Part shown: one piece after another, positions 20,289 through 28,808 of the stretch | How the letters are laid out: each line of letters opens with the position of its first letter | Position numbering within the stretch: position 1 is the stretch's first letter | Origin: an uncultured Prevotella sp. | GTDB taxonomy: Bacteria > Bacteroidota > Bacteroidia > Bacteroidales > Bacteroidaceae | Assembly: GCA_900315545.1 (NCBI GenBank) | Contig: OMZM01000005.1 | Location: 62,001 to 126,000, forward strand | DNA: 64,000 nucleotides | Direction of reading: 5' to 3' | Notes under the pieces: model-generated | Told to the model about the DNA's origin: nothing | Seen by the model: the letters and a program-made list of their open reading frames with translations, nothing else | Databases searched by the model: none | Made by a program: the position numbers and the translations under genes

Positions 20289-20785
20289 CTAATCAATTTT
20301 GGCTCGTTTACTGTCGCGAGAATGCCCGCAAAAGTCGTCTCGGAAATCAAAGGGGCAAAATACACTCAAATTTCGCATGTATTTGTAACTCTCTGACAGT
20401 CAGTTTGTTAGTCGAAAACATACGCTTTGGACGCACGAAATACAAGTGTTAAAATTGTCAAAGAGCATGTTTGACAATGTCAAACACACTGTTTGAGGAT
20501 GTCAGACATAGTGTTTGAGGGTATCAGACTCTATGCCTGACAGGGCAAAATAGACGAAACAGGCGCGTCAAACATACTCTTTGACAATTTTAACAGTTAT
20601 CGCCGACCCTTAATTTAACAGAATTTTGCAGTTTGAAGGGCTGTTCCGATTCTATTTGGAGAGTTTTTCCCTGTCAAAATTTTTCATATTTTTCGGGGTC
20701 GGAGAAAAATCCTGTTCACTTTGGCACAGTTTTTGCTGTAAGTCCAAACACTAAGGTTCCCGTTAACGTTAACGTTCCCGTTTTG
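20289..20785 (+). repeat. Dispersed intergenic element, copy A
   Basis: This is one of four related elements in the window. From left: a conserved block (CTAATCAATT... GTCGCGAGAATGCCCGC), a small dyad CTGACAGTCAG, then an array of 19-bp dyads GTCAAAC-N5-GTTTGAC separated by 3 bp (20457-20541, four units at a 22-bp period). A 22-bp break and a fifth dyad at 20567-20585 follow. The segments 20447-20475 and 20567-20595 are reverse complements at 28 of 29 positions. Next come a block shared with copies B and D (TATTTGGAGAGTTTTTCCC), a sigma-54-like motif at 20721-20737 and five GTTNNN hexamers (20756-20785). It sits between divergent genes. Confidence 0.85.
20721..20737 (+). promoter_or_regulatory. 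Sigma-54-like -24/-12 motif in element copy A
   Basis: TTGGCACAGTTTTTGCT has the GG-N10-GC spacing and closely fits the sigma-54 consensus TGGCACR-N4-TTGCW. No enhancer site was identified, the next gene begins 840 bp downstream, and it is not known from this window whether the organism has RpoN. Function is therefore unproven. Confidence 0.3.
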
Positions 20786-21175
20786 ATTGACTCGGTTTTT
20801 GCAGTACATTTTTCATGTCTGCTCATCGGCACGTCTATATGATATTATTAAAATAATATCTGCAACGTTGAAATTCGGACAACACTTTTTCGGTGTCCGG
20901 CGGCATGTACGGCAACATGTAAATGTGGAAAAATTTCTCGTCGGCGGAACTGTTTTTTCATGCGAAAAATTTTTTCCGACAGACAGAAATCCGACCCAAA
21001 TTTTTCGGAAAATTTGTGTTTTTCGACCACAAAATCTACGTAAAATTGACATAGAACAAACATTTATTTTGCAAAAAATTAAAAATTTCCGCAAAATTTG
21101 CACCTCTCAGAACGCCCTGTTTAAAGGCAATTTGAGCGTTTAACACTTTTGTCCAACTTTTGTCCTACCCAAAAA
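20786..21175. other. AT-rich intergenic stretch; no gene seen
   Basis: After element A the sequence is rich in AAATTTTTC-like runs and holds a small hairpin, GGACA/TGTCC around 20877-20898. Short open frames exist on both strands but have no protein-like composition and overlap one another. Confidence 0.4.
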
Positions 21176-21207
21176 TTTGCACATTATCGCATTTCATTAT
21201 ACCTTTG
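21176..21207 (+). promoter_or_regulatory. Consensus promoter of a putative small RNA
   Basis: TTTG (21176-21179), a 20-nt spacer and TACCTTTG (21200-21207) match the Bacteroidetes promoter exactly. No ORF of useful size follows before the terminator at 21399-21431. Confidence 0.75.
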
Positions 21208-21214
21208 CAAACAG

Positions 21215-21431
21215 AAAACGAAAACAACACAGCTAAGCGAGGCTGAACTTAAGATAAAAGTAATAGTTTCTCATAATAAAAAATAGGTAATAAAGTAATG
21301 CATAATAAAATTTCATGGTAATAGTTTTTTATATCCAACACGAAAAAAAGTAATATTATAGTTGATTTCTACAAAAATACTGATTTTTCATGGTGAGTTC
21401 GCAATCTTTGTGAAAAGGTTGCGACTTTTTT
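21215..21431 (+). ncRNA. Putative small RNA, about 217 nt
   Basis: A consensus promoter just upstream and an intrinsic terminator at the end define a short transcription unit between the helicase and DUF2851 genes. The interior is AT-rich and holds only tiny frames (the longest ATG frame near the middle codes about seven residues). I do not recognise it as 6S RNA, tmRNA, RNase P RNA, SRP RNA or a known riboswitch. It could also be an untranslated leader for DUF2851 if the terminator is conditional, though that gene has its own -7 box at 21540-21547. Confidence 0.5.
21399..21431 (+). terminator. Intrinsic terminator of the putative small RNA
   Basis: An 8-bp stem (TCGCAATC at 21399-21406, GGTTGCGA at 21417-21424, one G-T pair) with a 10-nt loop is followed by C and six T, and a second T-run follows. 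Confidence 0.75.
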
Positions 21432-21539
21432 GTATCTTTTTTCAAGACGCCACATTTCTTGACGGCTGAAAACACACCGCAAAACAAAATTATTATGCTA
21501 AAAAATGAGGTTAAATATACATTATAGAACAAAAATTAC

Positions 21540-21547
21540 TAAATTTG
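21540..21547 (+). promoter_or_regulatory. -7 box of the DUF2851-dprA-dusB operon
   Basis: TAAATTTG followed by C fits TAnnTTTG and lies 28 bp before the ATG at 21576. The -33 region is not a clear match. Confidence 0.5.
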
Positions 21548-21575
21548 CATACTGTTTACATCAGCCAATAGCATA

Positions 21576-22874
21576 ATGGAACAACTGTTACACTACTGCT
21601 GGAAGCATAGACTATTTCCAGCCCAGCAACTTTCTACCACCGACGGACAGCCCGTAGAGGTGATAGACACGGGACTGCACAACCATAACGACGGACCCGA
21701 CTTCTTCAACGCGAAGATAAAAATAGGTGGCACGCTGTGGGTTGGAAACATAGAGATACACGACAAAGCCAGCGACTGGTACCTGCACAGGCACGATACC
21801 GACAGACACTACGACAACGTCATACTACACGTTTGCGAAAACATAGACCGCACGATAGTCAACGCCAAAGGCGAGAGCGTGCCGCAGATGGAGATGAGAG
21901 TGCCTGAACACGTCAGGACAAACTATGAGGCACTGATAAACGAAGACCGCTATCCGCCGTGCTACAGGATTATTCCGCAACTGTCGCAGCTGACACTACA
22001 CTCCTGGCTGAGCGCTCTGCAGACCGAGCGCCTGGAGGAAAAGACGAAAGCTATAATGCAAAAGGCTGCCGCCATGTCGAACGACTGGGAGAAAGTGCTT
22101 TTCGCTACGCTGGCACGCAGCTACGGATTCGGACTCAACGGCGACGCCTTCGAGGAGTGGAGCAACACCGTAGACCTTGCCGCCGCAGCCCACCACCGCG
22201 ACGACGTGTTCCAGATAGAGGCTATATTCATGGGACAGGCGGGATTTCTCGACAAGGAAAACATACCGCAGCGACACTACGAGCAGACTGTTGCCGACAG
22301 CTATTTCCAGCGACTGAGCAACGAATATGCCTACCTGAAGCATAAGTTCGGACTGAAAACGATGGACTACAGCCGATGGCGATTTCTCCGCCTGCGACCA
22401 CAGAACTTTCCGCAGATAAGGCTCTCGCAACTGGCTCATCTCTATTGCAGCCGACAGATGTCGCTGAGCAGGATGTGCGAATGCAACACTACAGACGACG
22501 TGGAGGACATGCTTTCCACTCATGCCACGCCATACTGGCAGACACACTTTACTTTCGGCGCAGAAAGCAAGAAGAGCAAAAAGCAACTTTCGCCTGCATC
22601 GCTGCAAGTGCTGACTATAAACACCATTGTGCCGATACTCTTCGCATACGGAAGATACAAGGCAAACGAGAAATATGTGGACAGGGCTTTCTACATGCTG
22701 GAGCAACTGAAAGCCGAGAAAAACAACATCGTTGCCATGTGGCAGGAGTGCGGACTGAAAGCTGATACGGCTGCCGACTCGCAGGCACTTATACAGCTGA
22801 AGACGAAATACTGCGACCGGCGGGACTGCCTCAGATGCAGGATTGGATACCAATATATGAAAACCATGATGTAG
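21576..22874 (+). CDS. DUF2851 family protein
   Basis: The 432-residue protein matches the Bacteroidetes DUF2851 family in its opening (LLHYCWKHRLF) and in GLHNHNDGPDFFNAKIKIGG (about 32-51), followed by WVGNIEIHDKASDW. The family has no assigned function; the acidic and histidine residues in the first 90 positions look like a possible metal or nuclease-like site, but this is inference. The C-terminus has a cysteine pair in CDRRDCLRC. It leads a four-gene run with the thioesterase, dprA and dusB (gaps of 30, 18 and 38 bp). Confidence 0.85.
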   Translation: MEQLLHYCWKHRLFPAQQLSTTDGQPVEVIDTGLHNHNDGPDFFNAKIKIGGTLWVGNIEIHDKASDWYLHRHDTDRHYDNVILHVCENIDRTIVNAKGESVPQMEMRVPEHVRTNYEALINEDRYPPCYRIIPQLSQLTLHSWLSALQTERLEEKTKAIMQKAAAMSNDWEKVLFATLARSYGFGLNGDAFEEWSNTVDLAAAAHHRDDVFQIEAIFMGQAGFLDKENIPQRHYEQTVADSYFQRLSNEYAYLKHKFGLKTMDYSRWRFLRLRPQNFPQIRLSQLAHLYCSRQMSLSRMCECNTTDDVEDMLSTHATPYWQTHFTFGAESKKSKKQLSPASLQVLTINTIVPILFAYGRYKANEKYVDRAFYMLEQLKAEKNNIVAMWQECGLKADTAADSQALIQLKTKYCDRRDCLRCRIGYQYMKTMM

Positions 22875-22904
22875 AAACATTTTATATAACAATATCAACC
22901 GACA

Positions 22905-23303
22905 ATGAAGAACTACGTTTTTGAAACCCGCATGGAGGTGCGCGACTATGAATGCGACATAGAGGGAATAGTCAACAATGCCAACTACATGCACTATATA
23001 GAACACACGCGACACCTTTTCATACGCAGCAAGGGCGTCAGCTTTGCCGAGATGCACGCAAAAGGAGTCGACGCGGTGGTCGTCAAGGCGACAATGCGCT
23101 ACAAGAAACCACTGCGATGCGACGATGTGTTTATTTCGAGACTGGCTGTCAGGAAAGAACGCATACGATATGTATTCGAGCAGGACATATTCCTCGAAAG
23201 CGACAACAGCCTGTGCTTCAGTTCTGTAATAGAACTCGTATGCCTCGTAGACGGCAAACTGGCAGTGAGCGAGGAGTACGACAGAATACTCAACGACAAC
23301 TAA
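22905..23303 (+). CDS. Acyl-CoA thioesterase, hotdog fold (YbgC/4-HBT type)
   Basis: The 132-residue protein has the hotdog-fold signature YECDIEGIVNNANYMHYIEHTR near residues 12-33. The aspartate (in ECDIEG) and the following NNANYMHY segment correspond to the catalytic loop of 4-hydroxybenzoyl-CoA thioesterases. It should hydrolyse acyl-CoA or acyl-ACP thioesters in the cytosol; the chain specificity cannot be told from sequence. It is the second gene of the DUF2851-dprA-dusB run. Confidence 0.9.
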   Translation: MKNYVFETRMEVRDYECDIEGIVNNANYMHYIEHTRHLFIRSKGVSFAEMHAKGVDAVVVKATMRYKKPLRCDDVFISRLAVRKERIRYVFEQDIFLESDNSLCFSSVIELVCLVDGKLAVSEEYDRILNDN

Positions 23304-23321
23304 CAACCATTAGGCAGACAG

Positions 23322-24440
23322 ATGAAAGAAACGATAAGCGCTATGGTCGTGGCTGCCATGAAACACATTCCGCAGAACGGAAAGGTGGAGATGATAAGGC
23401 AAACAGGCTCTGCCAGCGTGCTGACGGAGAACATCGCCGACATAAAGACGGTGCTGCCCGACATAACCGACAAATGGGCGGAAGTTATGAAAACTGCCGA
23501 ACTGCAATACAAATGGGCTGAGGAGGAACTGAAATTCTGCCAGGACAAAGGCATCAGGGTCATACCCTACACGGCTGACGACTATCCGCAACGCCTGAAG
23601 GAATGCAGCGACGCACCGATAGTGCTATACTATAAAGGTACGGCAGACCTCAACCGACAACATATTGTTAGCATCGTCGGCACGCGACACTGCACGGCTT
23701 ACGGACAGGACTGCATACGCCACTTCATTGACGGGCTGAGCGCACAGATGGCAGACGTGCTGATAGTGAGCGGACTGGCTTACGGTATCGACATCTGCGC
23801 ACACCGGCACGCTCTGGCAGACAACTGCGACACGATTGGCGTTCTGGCTCACGGACTCGACACAATATACCCGTCGAGCCACAGAGAAACGGCTCGGCAG
23901 ATGACAACGCACGGAGGACTGCTGACGGAATACCCAACTCGCTCGAAGGTAGACAAGGTGAACTTCATCTCGCGCAACCGCATTGTGGCTGGCATGGCAG
24001 ACGCAACGATTGTCGTAGAGTCGGCTGCTAAGGGCGGAGGACTGATAACCGCTGGCATAGCACGCAGCTACGCAAGAGATGTGTTTGCCTTTCCAGGAAG
24101 GACAAACGACCACTACAGCACAGGTTGCAACAACATGATACGCGACAACGAGGCGGCTATGATAACGTCTGCCGACGACTTTATGAAGATGATGCGGTGG
24201 CAGAGCGATGACAATATAAGAAAAATGCGAGGCAAGGCGATAGAAAAAGACTTGTTTACGGAACTGAACTCTGACGAGCAGAAGATTGTAGCCGAACTGA
24301 AAAGGAACAACGACTTGCAGATAAACCAACTGACCGCAAATACCAATATCTCGATAAACAAACTGTCGCCGATGCTGTTTGAACTCGAAATGAAAGGCAT
24401 CATAAAGGCATACGCAGGAGGTATCTACCATCTGCTTTGA
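23322..24440 (+). CDS. dprA: DNA-processing protein DprA
   Basis: DprA binds incoming single-stranded DNA and loads RecA during natural transformation. The 372 residues contain the Rossmann-like core with SIVGTRHCTAYG (about 116-127), VSGLAYGID (about 149-157), a GLDTIYPSSH segment and ESAAKGGGLITA. A C-terminal winged-helix domain (about 320-372) is also present. The N-terminal 75 residues form the usual helical SAM-like part. The start 18 bp after the thioesterase stop is the only reasonable ATG. Confidence 0.95.
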   Translation: MKETISAMVVAAMKHIPQNGKVEMIRQTGSASVLTENIADIKTVLPDITDKWAEVMKTAELQYKWAEEELKFCQDKGIRVIPYTADDYPQRLKECSDAPIVLYYKGTADLNRQHIVSIVGTRHCTAYGQDCIRHFIDGLSAQMADVLIVSGLAYGIDICAHRHALADNCDTIGVLAHGLDTIYPSSHRETARQMTTHGGLLTEYPTRSKVDKVNFISRNRIVAGMADATIVVESAAKGGGLITAGIARSYARDVFAFPGRTNDHYSTGCNNMIRDNEAAMITSADDFMKMMRWQSDDNIRKMRGKAIEKDLFTELNSDEQKIVAELKRNNDLQINQLTANTNISINKLSPMLFELEMKGIIKAYAGGIYHLL

Positions 24441-24478
24441 AAGCATGACAAGGAAAAAAGGACTAAAGTAATGACAAT

Positions 24479-25441
24479 ATGAAGATAGGCAACATAGAAT
24501 TTGGCAACCGACCACTGTTCCTCGCACCAATGGAAGACGTTACAGACATAGGCTTCCGCATGATGTGCAAGAGGTTTGGCGCTGCTATGGTCTACACTGA
24601 GTTCGTATCGGCAGAAGCACTGATACGCTCGGTAAAGTCGACTATGCAGAAACTTACTATCAGCGACATGGAACGACCAGTAGGAATACAAATCTACGGA
24701 CGCGACGTCGAAGCAATGGTGGAGGCTGCAAAGATAGTGGAACAGGCACGTCCGGACGTAATAGACCTGAACTTCGGATGCCCCGTAAAGAAGGTGGCTG
24801 GCAAGGGTGCAGGGGCTGGCATGCTGAGAAACATACCGCTGATGCTAGACATTACTCGCGAAGTGGTGAAGGCGGTAAGCCTGCCCGTAACAGTGAAGAC
24901 AAGACTGGGATGGGACAACGAGTCGCTTATAATTACCGAACTTGCTGAAAGATTGCAGGACTGCGGCATTGCTGCACTGACTATACACGGCAGGACACGC
25001 TCGCAGATGTACACCGGACAGGCTGACTGGACTCTCATTGGCGAAGTGAAGAACAATCCGCGAATACATATTCCGATAATAGGCAACGGCGACATAACAT
25101 CGCGTGAAGATGCCGACAAGGCATTCGACCGATACGGCGTGGATGCAGTAATGATAGGAAGGGCTACTTTTGGAAACGCATGGCTGTTCTCTGAAAGGCA
25201 ACTGACGCTCGACGAGAAAATAGATGTGCTTGAAGAACAGTTGAGAATCAACGTTGAACGAATAGACGAATACAGGGGAATACTCCACACAAGGAGGCAT
25301 CTGGCGGCTACACCTATATTCAAAGGCATACCAAACTTCAGGAGTACACGCATAGAAATGCTGAGGGCAGAAAAAGAAAAAGAACTCATCGACATCATAG
25401 AGAGGTGCAGAATGATGCTGAAAGACAACAATTTTCAGTAA
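24479..25441 (+). CDS. dusB: tRNA-dihydrouridine synthase (DusB type)
   Basis: This flavoprotein reduces specific uridines in the tRNA D-loop to dihydrouridine with NADPH. The 320 residues include FLAPMEDVTDIGFR (about 14-27) for FMN binding, DLNFGCPVKKVAGKGAGA (about 97-114) with the catalytic cysteine, TIHGRTRSQMYTG and IGRATFGNAW near the C-terminus. It is last in the run starting at 21576. Confidence 0.93.
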   Translation: MKIGNIEFGNRPLFLAPMEDVTDIGFRMMCKRFGAAMVYTEFVSAEALIRSVKSTMQKLTISDMERPVGIQIYGRDVEAMVEAAKIVEQARPDVIDLNFGCPVKKVAGKGAGAGMLRNIPLMLDITREVVKAVSLPVTVKTRLGWDNESLIITELAERLQDCGIAALTIHGRTRSQMYTGQADWTLIGEVKNNPRIHIPIIGNGDITSREDADKAFDRYGVDAVMIGRATFGNAWLFSERQLTLDEKIDVLEEQLRINVERIDEYRGILHTRRHLAATPIFKGIPNFRSTRIEMLRAEKEKELIDIIERCRMMLKDNNFQ

Positions 25442-25468
25442 AAAACACTCTATGTGATTATTTTTTCA

Positions 25469-25476
25469 TATATTTG
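25469..25476 (+). promoter_or_regulatory. -7 box before the tricorn-like protease gene
   Basis: TATATTTG followed by C fits TAnnTTTG and lies 60 bp before the ATG at 25536; there is no clear -33 TTTG. Confidence 0.5.
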
Positions 25477-25535
25477 CAGAAACATAGTATATATACATTA
25501 TTAATAAGGAATAATAACAATAACACATAATAACA

Positions 25536-28500
25536 ATGAAACAGTTACTTATATTCATTACGCTATTTGTTTCCATTACAACCAACGCAGTCGGTAATCC
25601 ACTATGGCTGCGACACAGTGCAATATCGCCCGACGGCAAGGACATAGCCTTCTCATACAAGGGAGACATATACCTGGTTTCTACAGAAGGTGGCGTGGCA
25701 AGACAGATGACTACAAACGCAGCCTACGATGCCTATCCCGTATGGAGTCCCGACGGGCAGAAGATAGCCTTTGCATCTACTCGCGAGGGTAGCTTCGACA
25801 TATACCTGATGAGCCGATGGGGCGGTGAGCCACGCCGACTGACAACGTCGAGCAACAGCGAGATACCTATGGCTTTTGCCGACAACGACAACGTGCTCTA
25901 TCTTTCAAACATCATGCCGACGACTGAAAGCATATTCTTCCCTTCCAGCTCACAGCCACAAGTCTACAAGGTGGCTGTCGACGGCTCGCGACCGACAATG
26001 TTTTCTGCACTGACAATGGAGGATATATGCATCAACAGGAGCAATGGCAACATTCTGTTCCACGATGCCAAAGGATACGAAGACCCGTTCCGAAAGCACC
26101 ATAAGTCGCCTATAGCAAGGGATATATGGCTGCAACAAGGCGAGAAATATACGAAACTGACCTCGTTTGAGGGTGAAGACCGTACGCCACGATGGGCTGC
26201 CGACGGACAATCGTTCTACTATCTGAGCGAGGAAAGCGGCTCATTCAACGTCTACAAGAGAAATATTGACAGCGACAGCAAGCAGCAGCTGACGTTCCAC
26301 GCAAAGCATCCTGTGCGCTCGCTGACAGTGGCTGACAACGAAACGCTGTGCTATACTTACGACGGCGAAATATATACTGTCTCCTCGGGCGGCACACCTG
26401 CCAAAGTGGAAATATACATCTCGGCTGACCGAAACGACCGCGAACTCATAAGACAGACACTGCCTACGGGTGCCAGCGAGATTACCTTGTCGCCAAACGG
26501 AAAGGAACTGGCATTTGTAGTCCATGGCGATGTATATGTAACTTCGCTTGAATACAAGACCACAAAACAGATAACAGACACTCCGGAGGAAGAACGCAAC
26601 ATCTGTTTCTCGCCCGACGGAAAGAAGATAGCATACACTTCGGAAAGAGACGGACTGTGGCAGATTTACCAGACGACAGCTAAGAACAGCAAGGAGAGCA
26701 ACTTTACATACGCCACAGACCTTGAAGAAAAGCGTCTTACAGAGACATCGCTGACGGCATTGCTGCCAAAATACAGCCCAGACGGCGAGAAAATTGCTTT
26801 CTTCGAGAACCGAAGCACACTGAAAGTGTTAGACCTGAAAACGAAAAAGACTACTACTGCGCTCGACGGCAAGTATGTCTTCTCGTACAGCGACGGAGAT
26901 ATCTGGTTTGAATGGAGCCCCGACAGCAAGTGGCTGCTGGCTCCTTACATCGGCGAAGGCGGCTGGAACAACACCGACGTGGCTCTCGTCAGTGCCGACG
27001 GGAATACCGTTCACAACCTGACACAGTCTGGATACAACGAGAGTCCGGCTAAGTGGGCACTCAACGGAAAGGCTATACTGTTCTACAGCGACAGGGCTGG
27101 ATACAGAAGTCATGGCAGTTGGGGAGCCGAACAGGATGCCTACCTGATGTTCTTCGACCTTGATGCGTATGAGCAATTCCGCATGAATAAGGAGGAAAAG
27201 GCACTCTTCGACGAGCAAAAGAGCGAGGAAGAGAAAGCTAAAGCCAGTCAGAAAGAAGGCAAGAAAGATGAAAAGAAAGGCAACGGAAGCAAGAATAAAA
27301 ACAACGGAGGCAAGAAAAAAGACAGCAAGAAGGAAGAATCCAAACCTGCTGTAGAGCCTCTGAAGTTCGACATCGACAACTGCCGCGACCGCATTGTACG
27401 CATGACCGTCAACTCATCGTTTATGGCTGACGCCGTGCTTAGCCCGCAGGCAGACACATTATACTATCTCGCTCGCTTTGAAGGCGACTACGACTTGTGG
27501 AAACACGAGATAAAAGCTGGTAAGACAGAGATAGTTATGAAAGGTGTGGGGGCAGGCGAACTGCATGCCGACAAGAACTTCAAGAACATTTTTGTGGCAT
27601 CAAACGGCACGATACGCAAGATTGACATTGCAAGCGGACAGCCAAATAACATAGAGTTTGAGGCACGTTTCAACTATAAGCCTTACAAGGAACGCGAGTA
27701 TATGTTCAACCATGTGTGGCGTCAGATAAAGGATAAATTCTATGTAGAAAACCTGCACGACGTTGACTGGGACTACTACAAGAAGTCTTACGAGCGCTTC
27801 CTGCCACACATAAACAACCGCTACGATTTCAGCAACATGCTGTCGGAGATGCTCGGCGAGCTCAACGCATCGCACACGGGAGCACGTTTCTTTGCTTCAG
27901 GAGCAAGCATGCAGACGGCAACGCTTGGCGCTTTCTTCGACAATGACTATGACGGCGACGGTTTGCGCGTGGCAGAAGTGCTGAAGAAAGGTCCTCTGGC
28001 TGTAAGGAATACAGGAGTAACTAAGGGTACTATCATAGAGAAAATCGACGGCGAACCTATCATCAAGGGCAAAGACTACAACTATATGCTCGACGGAAAG
28101 GCAGGCAAGCGCGTACGACTCACTATACTCGATCCGGGCAAGAAAGCCTCGCGAGACATAATCGTCAGACCTATTACCAACGGCGAGCAGAACGAACTGC
28201 TGTACAAACGCTGGGTTGAGCGCAACAGGAAGATGGTCGACTCGCTGTCGAACGGACGCATTGCCTACGTCCACGTCAAGGCGATGAACAGCGAGAGCTT
28301 CAGGACGGTATTCTCGGAGTTGCTCAATGATGAGAACAGGAACAAGGATGCCGTCATCGTAGACGACCGCCACAACGGCGGCGGATGGCTGCACGACGAC
28401 CTCTGCACACTGCTCAGCGGAAAGCAATACCAGAGTTTCGTTCCTCAGGGAAGGAAAATCGGCATCGACCCATGGAACAAATGGACCAAGCCGTCGTGTG

Positions 28501-28805
28501 TCTTGATATGCGAAGACGACTACAGCAACGGTCATGGCTTCCCACTCGTCTACAAGACTCTCGGCATCGGCAAACTGATTGGAGCGCCCGTTGCCGGAAC
28601 AATGACAGCCGTATGGTGGGAAACGCTTATTGACAAGCAGCTGGTCTACGGCATACCACAGGTGGGATGCGTTGACATGAACGGCGAATATGAGGAAAAC
28701 CAGCAGCTCAACCCTGACATACTGATATACAACACGCCTGAGGACTATCTCACAGGTCGCGACAGGCAGATAGAGGAGGCTGTCAGAATGCTGTTGAAAA
28801 AATAA
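25536..28805 (+). CDS. Tricorn-like S41 protease with beta-propeller and PDZ domain
   Basis: The 1089-residue protein starts with a signal peptide (MKQLLIFITLFVSITTNA). WD40-like/TolB-type propeller repeats follow (SPDGKDIAFSYKGDIYLV, SPDGQKIAFASTREGSFDIY and others, to about 540). Next is a Lys/Glu-rich linker (about 560-605, with QKEGKKDEKKGNG), then more propeller-like sequence, a PDZ domain (about 785-880) and a C-terminal S41 catalytic domain. DRHNGGGWLHDDL and DDYSNGHG are in the places of the tricorn substrate-gate and serine segments. It is probably a periplasmic oligopeptide- or protein-degrading enzyme. A thioredoxin-like lipoprotein, a secreted protein and aminopeptidase P follow closely, so a periplasmic/cytosolic peptide-handling operon is plausible. 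Confidence 0.92.
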   Translation: MKQLLIFITLFVSITTNAVGNPLWLRHSAISPDGKDIAFSYKGDIYLVSTEGGVARQMTTNAAYDAYPVWSPDGQKIAFASTREGSFDIYLMSRWGGEPRRLTTSSNSEIPMAFADNDNVLYLSNIMPTTESIFFPSSSQPQVYKVAVDGSRPTMFSALTMEDICINRSNGNILFHDAKGYEDPFRKHHKSPIARDIWLQQGEKYTKLTSFEGEDRTPRWAADGQSFYYLSEESGSFNVYKRNIDSDSKQQLTFHAKHPVRSLTVADNETLCYTYDGEIYTVSSGGTPAKVEIYISADRNDRELIRQTLPTGASEITLSPNGKELAFVVHGDVYVTSLEYKTTKQITDTPEEERNICFSPDGKKIAYTSERDGLWQIYQTTAKNSKESNFTYATDLEEKRLTETSLTALLPKYSPDGEKIAFFENRSTLKVLDLKTKKTTTALDGKYVFSYSDGDIWFEWSPDSKWLLAPYIGEGGWNNTDVALVSADGNTVHNLTQSGYNESPAKWALNGKAILFYSDRAGYRSHGSWGAEQDAYLMFFDLDAYEQFRMNKEEKALFDEQKSEEEKAKASQKEGKKDEKKGNGSKNKNNGGKKKDSKKEESKPAVEPLKFDIDNCRDRIVRMTVNSSFMADAVLSPQADTLYYLARFEGDYDLWKHEIKAGKTEIVMKGVGAGELHADKNFKNIFVASNGTIRKIDIASGQPNNIEFEARFNYKPYKEREYMFNHVWRQIKDKFYVENLHDVDWDYYKKSYERFLPHINNRYDFSNMLSEMLGELNASHTGARFFASGASMQTATLGAFFDNDYDGDGLRVAEVLKKGPLAVRNTGVTKGTIIEKIDGEPIIKGKDYNYMLDGKAGKRVRLTILDPGKKASRDIIVRPITNGEQNELLYKRWVERNRKMVDSLSNGRIAYVHVKAMNSESFRTVFSELLNDENRNKDAVIVDDRHNGGGWLHDDLCTLLSGKQYQSFVPQGRKIGIDPWNKWTKPSCVLICEDDYSNGHGFPLVYKTLGIGKLIGAPVAGTMTAVWWETLIDKQLVYGIPQVGCVDMNGEYEENQQLNPDILIYNTPEDYLTGRDRQIEEAVRMLLKK

Positions 28806-28808
28806 TAT

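Noticed and set aside
20213-20452. 79-residue frame inside element copy A
   Set aside because: It falls in a repeated non-coding block, its composition is not protein-like, and the matching frames in copies B and D are not conserved.
20447-20595. Regularly spaced repeats that could be taken for a CRISPR array
   Set aside because: The separators are only 3 bp and the units are degenerate dyads, so there are no spacers. No cas gene is in the window.
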